Below are positions 14,144 through 25,800 of a stretch of DNA of 64,000 bases, one piece after another (position 1 is the first letter of the stretch; each line of letters starts with the position of its first letter). This DNA is from Paracyclopina nana (lineage: Eukaryota; Arthropoda; Copepoda; Cyclopoida; Cyclopettidae), in contig JAGUCH010000006.1 of NCBI GenBank assembly GCA_019096065.1, forward strand, positions 3,244,001-3,308,000, written 5' to 3'. The position numbers were made by a program, and so were the translations under genes. Under the pieces are notes generated by a model that was not told where the DNA came from, ran no database searches, and was given only the letters and a program-made list of their open reading frames with translations.

Positions 14144-14149
14144 AATAAA
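14144..14149 (+). terminator. Poly(A) signal of CCDC92-like gene
   Basis: AATAAA 58 nt after the TAA stop at 14085. It sits between two convergent genes whose stops are under 200 bp apart. Confidence 0.6.
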
Positions 14150-14282
14150 TCTAATGGATGAGCATCACGACAATATGCTTTTTTGCTCCTGCGTGGGAAC
14201 AAAGCACTATAAAAGAAATCTTTTGTTGCAGCAATTTAGTAATTGGTGTCTGTTAAAGGCCACAGTTCTATTTTAAAATATT

Positions 14283-16032
14283 TTAATCAGCATGATGATG
14301 CAGCATCGCATCTTCTCCAACCTCAAGGCTTTCCACACTTGGCTGATATCTGTAAAAAGAAAGTTATTTCACTTAATTCCGATTTTTAAGCAATGAATAC
14401 TTACAACACTTCAAAAGGATCAGACATGCCCAATATGCTCCATTTGGCTGAAATGTAGACAAGCACGAATTTGCCAGGCAAGGTCACTGCAGTGTCAGGC
14501 ATCCACACTTTTTTGGCCTCTGTCGACCTCCTACACACACTTGCCCATGTGTAGCCATGATAATCGTCCAATGAAGTGAAATGCTCCCTATACAGCCCAA
14601 TCCAGTCCCATGAACTCAGGAAACGACCTGCATTGTGGTCCAAATCGTACAGGATTTGCCGGTCTTCGTTTGTGTACCAGGGCTCATCAAACTTGTGGAA
14701 TCGGATCATTGGGTTGTAAGCATCCACCTCCTTTTTGGCTCCCAATTCCTTGCCAAAAGCAGAGATGGTGAACTCTTGAGAAACTGGCAAATGATCACTG
14801 CATCGGTAGATGGCATCACTGTGGGACTTGTAATTCGACGGTTCTAGGCTGAGCTCCACATTTTCATCCGAGTAATTGTAGGTGTTCACTCTAAACAATA
14901 TCCTGTCAGTCCAGGCTGGTCGTCTCCTAAAAGAGTATATTGTCCAAATAGGAATAGAGGCATAGTGAAAAATGACTACTTTTTGCTGTAGTTGCCAGTT
15001 CCAATGACAAACTTGTAAGTTGGGGGGAAAGTTGGCAGCTTCTCTGTCAGCTCATGGAAAGCTTTTTCCTCTTTGCGAACTTGAGTCAACTGATCTTTGG
15101 CTAAAAGTTTTCCAAAATCTCCATCTTCAATGGCTTTCACAATTTCCTCATGGTCATAAGTGGCCTCCTCAAGCCTAAAGTTTAAGTCACCCATCCAGAA
15201 TATGTAACTGAAGGAAAAATTAATAAAAACTAGAAAAGGATATTTAGAGCTGTTTTTTACTCATGGTAGAGAATTTTCGGAGTGTCCTCTTGCTTGTAAG
15301 AATGGTTTTCAACAATGTTGTTGTATTCTTGAATTCTGACAGGTAGCAAGTGATCATGAGCACACAAGTGTGAATTGACAAAGCACATGGATACTCCATA
15401 TAATTTGAGCCTGATGCTCACAGCTCCTTTCAAGCCCTGTAACAATGGATATGACAAATCTGAGTTTTTAAATAAGTTTGTAAGGTTATTCTCACAGAAA
15501 CAGCAACGCTGAGGCGAGTGTATTGACTCTCAATGTCCCTGACATAGAGTAAGTGTTGCTTTTTCACAAATACACTGATGGAAAATCCTATGAGCCTCAA
15601 TGACCTGATCTTGATGAATGAAAATTCATCCAAGACTCTCCTTTAAAATGCATTAATTAATCTCTGGACCGTAATATTTGTTGGTGGAATAATGACACAC
15701 CTGCAAGCTCTGGTCCAAGCATCTTCAGCATACAAAAGAGTGTCACAGAAAAAGTTGTCAGGCCTCAGGCTCAGTTCCTGGAAACTGAGCAAAATTTGAG
15801 CTAATTGATCCCTTCAATATATTTTCTTTCAGGATCTCACCCAAGGCAATAAATGTCGGGGATGTCCAGACCTGACTCCTTTTTCTCAGGGAGACCTAGT
15901 AGATTTCTGCAGTCCAAAGAAGGTGGAGCAGGTTGACCATTAGTATTCCAAGTGACAGCATAAATTCTAAGAGAGCAAATTATTTTAAGCTAACTTTACC
16001 ATTTTTCTTATTACTTACTTGAGTGGCTCCAT
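14283..16032 (-). CDS. INPP5K-like: Inositol polyphosphate 5-phosphatase, INPP5K/SKIP type
   Basis: Eight coding exons: 16032-16019, 15966-15841, 15784-15701, 15640-15496, 15436-15261, 15207-14980, 14926-14405, 14349-14283, all phases consistent, 453 aa (human INPP5K is close to this length). Catalytic motifs of the Mg-dependent 5-phosphatase fold appear in order: AVTWNTNG, GFQEL, LKLYGVSMCFVNSHL, WMGDLNFR, RPAWTDRIL and SDHLPV. A C-terminal SKICH-like domain follows, with WDWIGLYREHF. The enzyme removes the 5-phosphate from PI(4,5)P2/PI(3,4,5)P3 and acts at ER and plasma membrane in insulin and ER-network biology (family knowledge). The first coding exon is only 14 nt. In exon 7 the stop-like TAA overlaps the donor gtaagt; the spliced form adds a 22-residue tail. 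Confidence 0.88.
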
Positions 16033-16899
16033 GTTTTTTCTTTGTGTGAATTTGCTGCTTTATAAAATCACTCAAGCATGTCCCAATGTTAATGAAGCTA
16101 CTTCATTGTTTCCACAAGGCCTAAAACGCAATTTAGAGGTAGATGAAGATTCGCGCACACTCAGACCATAACATTTAAATAATAATTTAAATTACTGAAG
16201 CCAAAGATCTTAAAAAAAACCTTTCGGAGTTCCTTTTTTCAAATGTAAGGAATCATGGAGAGAACAGTCAATGAAGTTATGACTTTAGAAATTTTCCGAG
16301 GGTCTACAATTCACGCCAATTTTGAAGAAAAATAGATAGATTTGTCTGTCTGCGACGATGAATCTACACGTTATCCTAGTAATAAGTTACTTGCTTTTAG
16401 ATTTTACGTCAACTTTGTGTAAACACAGAAAAGGTAAAATTTACTACCCATTAATGTTTTCTTCAACAATAGTTTCATTTTAAGTTTTTAATTTTATTTT
16501 GATACTTTTCAACTATACAATTTGTGATTTGGCAGAGCTTTGTCAACTTTAAAATCGTAACATTGTTTGTGGTATTTATATTTTACTTAAACTCTAATAA
16601 GACTGAGCTACCAGATCTTCGGTTTTGCGCCAGCTCCTAAACGATGAAAACATGCATCAGAAATTAAAAAATAGCAATGAAAATAAGCAAAAAAACCATT
16701 TGAATCAAACTGTGTGATTTTATATCCTTTACACGCGAAATTGACTAAAGAAATATCATTGGAACGTTTCATATTTCGCTTTTCTCGTCAAACCGACTGG
16801 TCACACTGGAAACTGGAAAGTGAGAAAAACTAGCGAAGTAAATAAACAAAACATAGCGCAAAATTATTAAACTAAGCCAACCTTTTTCGTATAAGTGCA
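16033..16899. promoter_or_regulatory. Divergent promoter region, INPP5K-like / MRPL44
   Basis: 867 bp separate the two start codons on opposite strands. It is AT-rich with no ORF of note. A shared bidirectional promoter is inferred. No core element was identified with confidence. Confidence 0.4.
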
Positions 16900-19800
16900 A
16901 TGTCAACATTCAAAATTCTAAGTGCAACTCGCAGAGGAGCCTGTCTCTTCAATCTTGGCCAAAATCCACTCAAGCAAACTCCACTTCAAATAGGTAAGGC
17001 TGTAGTAGATAGTAGAAAATAGTTTTTCGTCCGGAATGCCAAAAATGTGATGGATTTTCATTAAAATCGTGTCAGATTTCGAGTTCGTTGTACAACGTAA
17101 AAATGAATGAATCGGATATTTTAGTTTATTTGCTTTTTATTGCTTTTTTAGCCTTACATTTTCGTGAAAGGCATTTGAATAAATTAACTTTAGTATTTCT
17201 CATGTATGCATAATTAAGCCATTGATCTTCGCTCGTTGCCATCCGATGAATTAGTTTCTTGCTTACAATTTATTTGAAAAATAGAGTTGTCCTATTAATA
17301 ACTTTTTTTAGTTAATTTCTCAAAGTTCTACTATCGCCTTTAAAGTTCTCCAAATGGATATATTTTTGAAGAAGTAATATAATGTTTTTAACGTATTTTA
17401 TTTTAAAAAACAGAAATTGCGTTTTTATGTCAGCGCATTTTATATGAGTTCAGTTTTCGAACAGTTTTCTTTCTTGGTCATTTTTAACTTAATGTTGAAC
17501 TAAGACTTTTTAGCAATAATTAGCAAATATTAAGCTATTTAATAACCATACAAGATATCTGAAGAAATGAATCTGTACACTAAGCCAATTATTAAGTAGA
17601 CTTTTTGAAAAATACTCGCAGTCTGAAGTTGGTACAGCATAAGAACAAGAAACTAGATTTTTGTGTTTTATGGGATTTCCGGAGTTATATTCGATTATCT
17701 AATGAGAATGTTCTAAAAGCAAGAGCTCAATGAACTCAATAATTCTGTTATGATGGTCGGGCTAGAGGCCCCAAACGGGTATGTGAATGTAGGTATACCC
17801 TTTGGCGTTTTAAGGCACCGGAATGGCTTAGCTTTCACATGCACACTTGATGAGGCTTCTATAGTAGTTGTAGGAAGAGTGTACTGTACCGGCTACTGCA
17901 AGCGATCCGCCTCTATATAAAGGGGGCGCTGACGTCTCTGTGAAAAAGCTTGTTGTTGTCCCAATACACACACAGTCATTGCGACAGCGTTCCCTAGTCA
18001 ACTCATCGCAGCTCTGACTATAACATTTCTCTACACACAATTGACCAAATAGGCCTGTTGGCCCACTGTAAGCAATACAGATTTACATAGCAAAATTCTT
18101 TTGCCTCATGATCTCCCATGAGATCAATGAGGTTTCATAGTGCAGATTCTTACAGTTTAGATAGCCTAGGAATTTCAGTAATGTGATATGGGTTATATGG
18201 TAGGTCATGATAATTAAATGCCCTTTAAACTGGATCTAGCTTTTTTGAGAGCTCATTCAAAATGAAGGTAGCTGGGCAAGCGGCTTTCACAATTATTATC
18301 TTGGTGTACTGCTTATGTGAAATTGGAGCAATCATCTTCTATAGCACACAAACAACAAACAGCTCACAAACAAGTATCAATTGGCCCAGTCCCATTATTT
18401 TTGTTGACCTCAGATTTCTGTAAGCTTGTGTCAGCCCAAAACTGGAAAAATCAGCCTTCTTTTTACCAACCGTAAGATTAACAGAAGTGGATTTTTTCCC
18501 TTGAGGAATTTACCTTAGAAATTTCTCATCTGGAAATTGCTACTCTATTTATAATTTATTTTTGTGTAGGCCCCTCACGTCAAGATTTTATCATTTCTTG
18601 CAACTGTTCATTATTAAATGGATTGCCAAGCTAAGTAACTGCAGTCACGACTTTTTATTTTGAGGGTTTTTAATAACTACTGACTTTCTCTCGAGGTAGA
18701 AAACAAATAATCATCAAGAGTTGAACAACATTGCCATGCTCTGTTAAAAGAATTTTGCTATTGTAAAAATCGTAAAAAGCATCACAGCTGTGCCATATTT
18801 CAACTTGCCATGTGGATCAATAGTATTCTGCGCACAATTAATTATGGTGGTCAAACAAGGTGAAGAAGAGCATCCAAGAAGAATCTCGTGAAAATAGGGC
18901 CATCCTAGTAACTTTCTTCCGAACAAAGTGAGGGAAGACCACCATGAAGTTGTGCTCCCCAATAGTCCTACTTTTGTGCCTCTGTAGGACAGGTCCAATA
19001 AAAACTCTGGATGTGTACCACAATCAGTTTGCAGTGCACATCAAGGGTGGTCCCCATCTGGCCTCCAAAGTAGCCTCTGATCATGGCCTCATAAATCTGG
19101 GCCAAATTGGAGCTCTGGAGGACCACTACCTCTTTGAACATCCGCATGTCCACAAAAGGTCCACATCATTAGCTACAGACCATCACAAAAGCCTAAGTGA
19201 AAGCCCCCACGTCTCATGGGTGGAGCAGCAAAAGGAGCTGAAGAGGACCAAACGATTCGTGGAGGACGAAATCATCCCTGATCCCCTCTTTCACAATCAG
19301 TGGTTTTTGAACCATGGAGCAGCTGATGGGTCGGACATGAATGTCATGCCTGCCTGGCAAAAAGGCTTCACTGGCAAAAATGTCGTGGTGACAATATTGG
19401 ATGATGGCATCCAATCCAATCACCCGGATTTGGCTCAAAACTACGATCCGCGGGCTTCCACAGACATCAATGGCAATGATGATGATCCCACTCCAAGAGA
19501 CAATGGTGATAACAAGCATGGCACACGTTGTGCTGGTGAAGTGGCAGCTGTGGCTTTTAACGACTACTGTGGAGTGGGAGTAGCTTACAATGCCAGCATC
19601 GGAGGTAAGCCACATTTTATGCTAATAACCACCACCCCATGATTTATGGGACTTGTCACTCTCTCAGGACTTTTACCTCCATTAATCCTTCTTTCCTGGC
19701 CATTTTTCCTCTTGCTCCAAGAGTCTGCTTTTAGACGTTATTCATTGCATGTAGGCTTGCTTCAAAGTAGTTCTTCAGTAAATGCACTTTTGAGGCCAGA

Positions 19801-22800
19801 GTTGCATTGGAATAAAAAAGGTTGCGACCTCCTAGCCATGCCATAGGTTGGTATTCTTCTTGGAAAGCTATGTGCTTTATATCAAAGGCGTTGCTGACAT
19901 AGACGCCAGCAGTCTTGTTAACATTTGCAAATTGATGACTGCAATCCTTTAGCTCCTATCGAGAAGTTGTAAACAAGTGGAGTAGCCATTAGTAAAAAGG
20001 CTTGGAAGTTAGCCGCTCGAGTCTGAATAATTTACCAGTTATGTTAAGCATTAGCTTTGCCACAAAAAATGGAGAAAGCCAACTTGAAACTTTTTCTACA
20101 GCTGCCCGTTTAACGCTAAAAATGAGCCGTTTGTTCTCATTGTGTAGGACGACTAAGCTAGTGTGTTAGCATAATTCTCAGTAATGCTAATGAAAAAAAA
20201 CCTAAGCAGACTATGATATACTTCATTTCATGCCATGCTGTGATTAACTAGCTTTTGTTGACTGCTCTCTTGATGAAGTCCCTTTGATGCATTGTATTTG
20301 GATGGTGGTAGTCGTTTTGCATGAGTGCCTTTATGTTGCTGCTCCCATATGCCTACAACGGTGTAGTAGTACATTTTATCCTCAGTGCAAAAATGCATTA
20401 TCGTTCCAGGAGTTCGTATGCTTGATGGCATGGTAAATGATGCAGTGGAAGCCAGAGCACTCAGTCTAAATCCCAATCACATTGACATCTACTCAGCCTC
20501 TTGGGGACCCGAGGATGATGGAAAGACTGTGGATGGGCCTGGCCCTCTGGCCAAAAAGGCTTTTGTCAATGGCATCTCCTCGGGCAGGAATGGCCTGGGC
20601 TCTATTTTTGTCTGGGCCTCAGGCAACGGAGGCAGGCAGACTGATAACTGCAATTGTGATGGCTACACTAATTCCATTTACACTCTATCAATCTCTTCTG
20701 CTACTCAAGGCGGAAGAAAGCCCTGGTATCTGGAAGAGTGCTCCTCAACTTTAGCCACGACCTACAGTTCTGGCACACCAGGCCAGGATGCCAGCATTAC
20801 GACAGTAGATCAAGACATGAGGCTAAGGCCTAATATGATTTGCACTTCTGGGCACACTGGGACCTCTGCATCCGCTCCAATTGCAGCTGGAATTTGTGCA
20901 TTAGCTCTGCAAGCGAATCCCAACTTGAGCTGGAGAGATATGCAGCACATTGTTGTACAAACTGCCAATCCTGAGCCGTTACTGCACGAGTCAGGCTGGG
21001 TAGTCAATGGGGTAGGCAGGAAATTTAGTCACAAGTTCGGATATGGACTCATGGATGCCGCTGCTATGGTTGATGTGGCTCTCAATTGGCCAGGAGTGAG
21101 CGCTCAGAAGGAATGCACATCACCTTTCCTTGCGCCAAACATGAATTTGGCAAAGCAAGCCAATGATGTTGTGCAAGTAGCTGTCACAGTTGACGGATGC
21201 ATAAATACACAACAAGCGATAGGCGTACTGGAGCACGTGGTTTGTAAGGTCAGCCTGCAGCACAGCCCACGTGGGTCTCTGCATATGGTGCTTATCTCTC
21301 CCATGGGGACTAGATCCTCACTGCTGCTACCCAGGCCCAGGGATAAGACTGATACTGGCTTTGACAATTGGCCTTTCTTATCAGTGCACTTTTGGGGCGA
21401 GCCTCCGAATGGAACTTGGACACTGGAATTGACTCAAAATGAGGGCAATACTAGGAGGCCTGGCATCCTCAAAAGCTGGCAGTTGGTTCTCTATGGAACT
21501 GCAGACTTGTCACCCTTGGCAGTGCCTCAAGATGATGGAGAGCCTGGCAGCATGGTGGATCCTTTCCAGAATGATTTATTAGAGAACATGAAGAATATAC
21601 AACAGCAAGAGGAGGCCGAGGATGCAGCCAATCTTATTCCTCTGGTTTACAATGAGCCTGTTGCTGGGAGAGATGGTTGTCACCCAGAATGCCTGTATGG
21701 CTGCAAACCTGATTTTCCTCCTGGGGCTGACACATGCAATGCCTGCCAGCATTTCAATTTTTCAGGCCACTGTGTGCTGGCCTGCCCCGCAGGGAGCTAT
21801 GCCACCCCTGACAATCAGTGTGAGCTTTGCGCCAAGGCCTGTCAAACTTGCTATGGACCCATGGCAAGCCAATGTTTGTCTTGCAACAGCAACAAATTGC
21901 TCACCACCCATGACACCTCGTGTGTCAAAGATTGCCCCAGAGGCTGGAGGCCAAATAAAGAGGCCACAACATGCGAGCCTTGCCCTAATAACTGCGCCAA
22001 CTGCAATGCTGAGGATGAGTGTGAGAATTGCCTCTCTGGCCTCTATTTAACTCCTGATACGAGGTCATGCGTCTCTGCCTGCTCAGTTGGATACTTTATG
22101 GACAAAGCCACCAAAACATGCCAGCCCTGTCATCCTGACTGTGAGACTTGCACTGGGCCAAGATACTCTCAATGTGCACGTTGCAAAAAGGGCTCGTTTT
22201 ACTTCCAAAGAAAATGCATCAAGGAGGGCTGTCCCAAGGGATATTTTGCGGATCTTTATATAACTGAATGTGCTCCGTGCCCCAAGGGATGCCAATCCTG
22301 TTTGGGCCACGACTCGTGTGAAGTCTGTGAGCTTGGGTGGTCCCTCATCAATGGCAAATACTGCACACCCACCCTTGCTACCAAATGTGCGCACGGGGGC
22401 ATGTACTTTAGTAACCACAGTGGCACGTGCGAGGCGTGCCATCTCAATTGCGCATCTTGCTTCTCCGCGGCCAAAGAAGGTTGCCTTTCGTGCCAGCCGG
22501 GACAATTATTGCATATCAATAGTTGCCTGGACGAAATATGCCCAGATTCAACATTCCAATCCAACAATGAGTGCAGGCACTGCGCGCATTCCTGCAACAA
22601 ATGCTCGAGCTTGCAAAAATGTGATACATGTCAGAGCGGCTACTTTTTGACCAGCACTGGCCACTGTGTGCCCACTTGCCCAGTAGGGGAATTTCCAAGC
22701 CAACCAGATGGACGTTGCCAGCTTTGCCCGTCCACATGCTTGGAATGCATCAATCAAACGACTTGCACGGTGTGCAAGGAAAAAACACCTCTTTTGGCAT

Positions 22801-25800
22801 CGGATGGCTCCTGCCTTGAAAGATGCCCGCTTGGCTCGTACAAAGGCCTCCACAACAATAGATGTCTACCCTGTCATGGCTCCTGTTACTCTTGCACAGG
22901 ACCCAGTAAAAATGACTGCACATCTTGCCCACAGGGCACTCGGCTGCACGAGTACACGTGCGAAAGCTGCAGCCCATCCTTCTACTATGACCTGTCCACC
23001 TCCAATTGTCAAAAGTGCCACACCTCCTGCTGGACCTGTTCTGGCCCCCTGCAGACAGATTGCCTGTCTTGCACTAATCCAGACCGCCATTTGGACGAAA
23101 ACCACACCTGTGTCCCCTGCTGCAGCAAAAATAACGCCACTGCTCTCGAGACATGCTGTAATTGTGATACGAGCTTAAATGGAGGAGAAGGAGGTTGCAT
23201 TCGTGCTGGCTCAGAGCATGTCAATGGGAACAAGAAACGAAGTAGCACAAAGGAATTTGCCACCACCAGATATTTGGATGCCTTTGTCGTCTTTTCCACC
23301 ATGACCGCACTAACTTTAGTGGCTATTGTCGCCTACAAGAGGTGGAAACGTATGCGACGCGTGCCCAGGGCCAAGTGGAGACGAGTTAGAGCGAATTATG
23401 AGAAAGTTGCGTCCAATTGCGAGAACGCTTCTTCTGCATCAGGCTGTGAAATTCTAACATCCAATAATGTCTTCGTTGACGATGGAGATGACAGCGAGGA
23501 TGATGATTATGACGAGGATGAGATTGAACTAAGCACTCATACATTTGGCGACGAAAGGAGACGTCTTTTGAAGGTGCATAATGGAAAAGTTTTGCCTGTG
23601 AACGCCTAGACTAGCGTATTTATAAATGCAATAATTTCATATCTGTACACACAACTTTATGATGGACTCCCCTGTGATGATGATGACAATAAATCATATT
23701 TAAAAATTAACTCAATGTTCTGATAGCATATTCTGCTTTTGATGCTTGCATCCTTATGCAGCCCGTGAAATAAGCTCTTTTTCTCATGCTTCTCTCACAT
23801 TCATCTTAGGCTTACGTTTCTACCGACATCGAAATATCTACCCAATGCTGAAGGATTTGAATAAGAGGCGAGAGCAAATAGCCCTTGATCAAAAGCTCAG
23901 GCATGGCAAAGAAGAAAGGCCACGGAGATCCGAATTTCTCGAATGGTAAGCATAACACCACTTTTCCTTTGAAGCTTTAACTGCAGTCATGATGACAGAA
24001 GGTCTGCTTCCAATGGAAAAGGCTACCGCAGTTAAGCTATTTTTGTGCATTTCCTACATATTCTATGAACATCTAGAAAGCTGCATATATGGATATGCTT
24101 TCCATCATGCTCAATCTTGCTCTGTTTTAGCCTGCCCCAAAATATATTCCAGCTTAGAATTATTGCGCACGTTGGTTGCTCTTGCATCACCACCAAATAT
24201 TTGGAAAAAGCTTTAGAGCTTGACTCGAGTATTAGTGATGTAAGAAAAACTTCAAGTTATTTCTACTTTTGTGCTGGACACGTTCTATGTATGGAACGTC
24301 GTTTACACTCGTTTTCCCTCGAGAGCCAGAAAAAGTTTTTAACAAGCCAGAGCCAATTTGAGGCAAGCAACTTTCCCGGTCGTTATTGGCCAAATTAAAA
24401 TGCCCAAACACATTTTTATCAGAGAAGGGAAACAATTACGTTTGCGTGAAATGGGATGAGAGAAAGCTCCTGGGATCAGTTTATTCTAGCCATAAAAAAG
24501 AGATGCCGATAACCAAGATTGAAAGGGTAGATGCAGAGAGCCATTAAATCTACGAAGCAGCAAGGTCAGCCTTGATGGCTTGGGAGAAAAAGCCTTTGGC
24601 AATAAAGGCTCCTTACTCGAAGCCTAAATTCCTAAATACTTTGCTGGGCGAGACACTTTTGCCCACTTTGCCCCAGCATTTTTGAAGCTAAAGTACTCAG
24701 GAGGCTTTCTAGTAGTAAAAGCTTTCAACTCATTAGGCCCTTTTCACCATGTGAATTTGCCTGAAAATAGAATGTTAGGCTTTCTTTGCTATCATTTCTT
24801 AAAAAGCTGCATGCAAAATGCTATCCATTCTAGCTCTTTTTTTTGCTTCAATGCTTTCCAAATAAGGACCAAAATATACGCCTAAACACAGCCTAGAAAT
24901 TGTAAGCTGTTGAGTTATTATTCTCTTTTTCCAAAGATGGGGCATGAAATAGGAGAGTGGTGTATATCATAAGCTGGTGTAGCTTATTAGAAAAGTTTCC
25001 CACTGCCTCTCCTTCATTGTTTTTCGTATCTTCCATAGCAGCATAAATGAAGAAGTGGCTTTTTTTACACCCAAACTCCCAAGAAAGTATAGTCAATCTT
25101 TTCTGCATCGAGTTAAGGCCACGCATTCGCGAAATTGGAAAAGTTTGCTAATTCTGCGATGCATTAGCTTGAACTCTGGTAGAGAGTTACTTCCACAGCC
25201 AAAAAAACTGAATGAAAAAGAAAAGTTGTGGCAATTAAGGTCAATTTACTAAAATTACTTCTAAATAAAGCATGAAATGAGCTCTAATATGAACATTTCT
25301 GGAGAGATGCCGTTTCTCGTTAATCTACTTTTTTGGTGTGTGTTCAATTTGGAAAAGGTCTGAGGATTTGTAAAGGGCATGCATATTCAGCAGTTCGACA
25401 CACAAAGAGGATGCCTGAGACCGAAGAGGGAATTAGTGTCAGCATTGTTTATCCTTACGCATGCATAGTGGCCTCGTTTTTCAAAAAAGCCTCCTAGCTT
25501 CTTCTCCTTTTGCTGAATCCAAAGAGTCAAGCTGTTTAGTGTTTTTGCGTGTTGGGTTGCTAAGTCACGATATGCTGCTCCGTTCTCTTGAAGTGCAGTT
25601 TCTACAGCAGCAGACTTGAAAAGGGGCCCCTTTCAAGATCTCACACGCAACAGCTTTCTAAAGATCGTGAGGGTAGAATTACTACACCTCTCAAGTGGCT
25701 TTTGGACAAGGCGAAGAACAAAACAAGACTAATTAAAAACAAAGCTTAATTGGATAAGAATGTTCAAAATTACTCGGCAAGCTCATTTACTTGACCTTGT

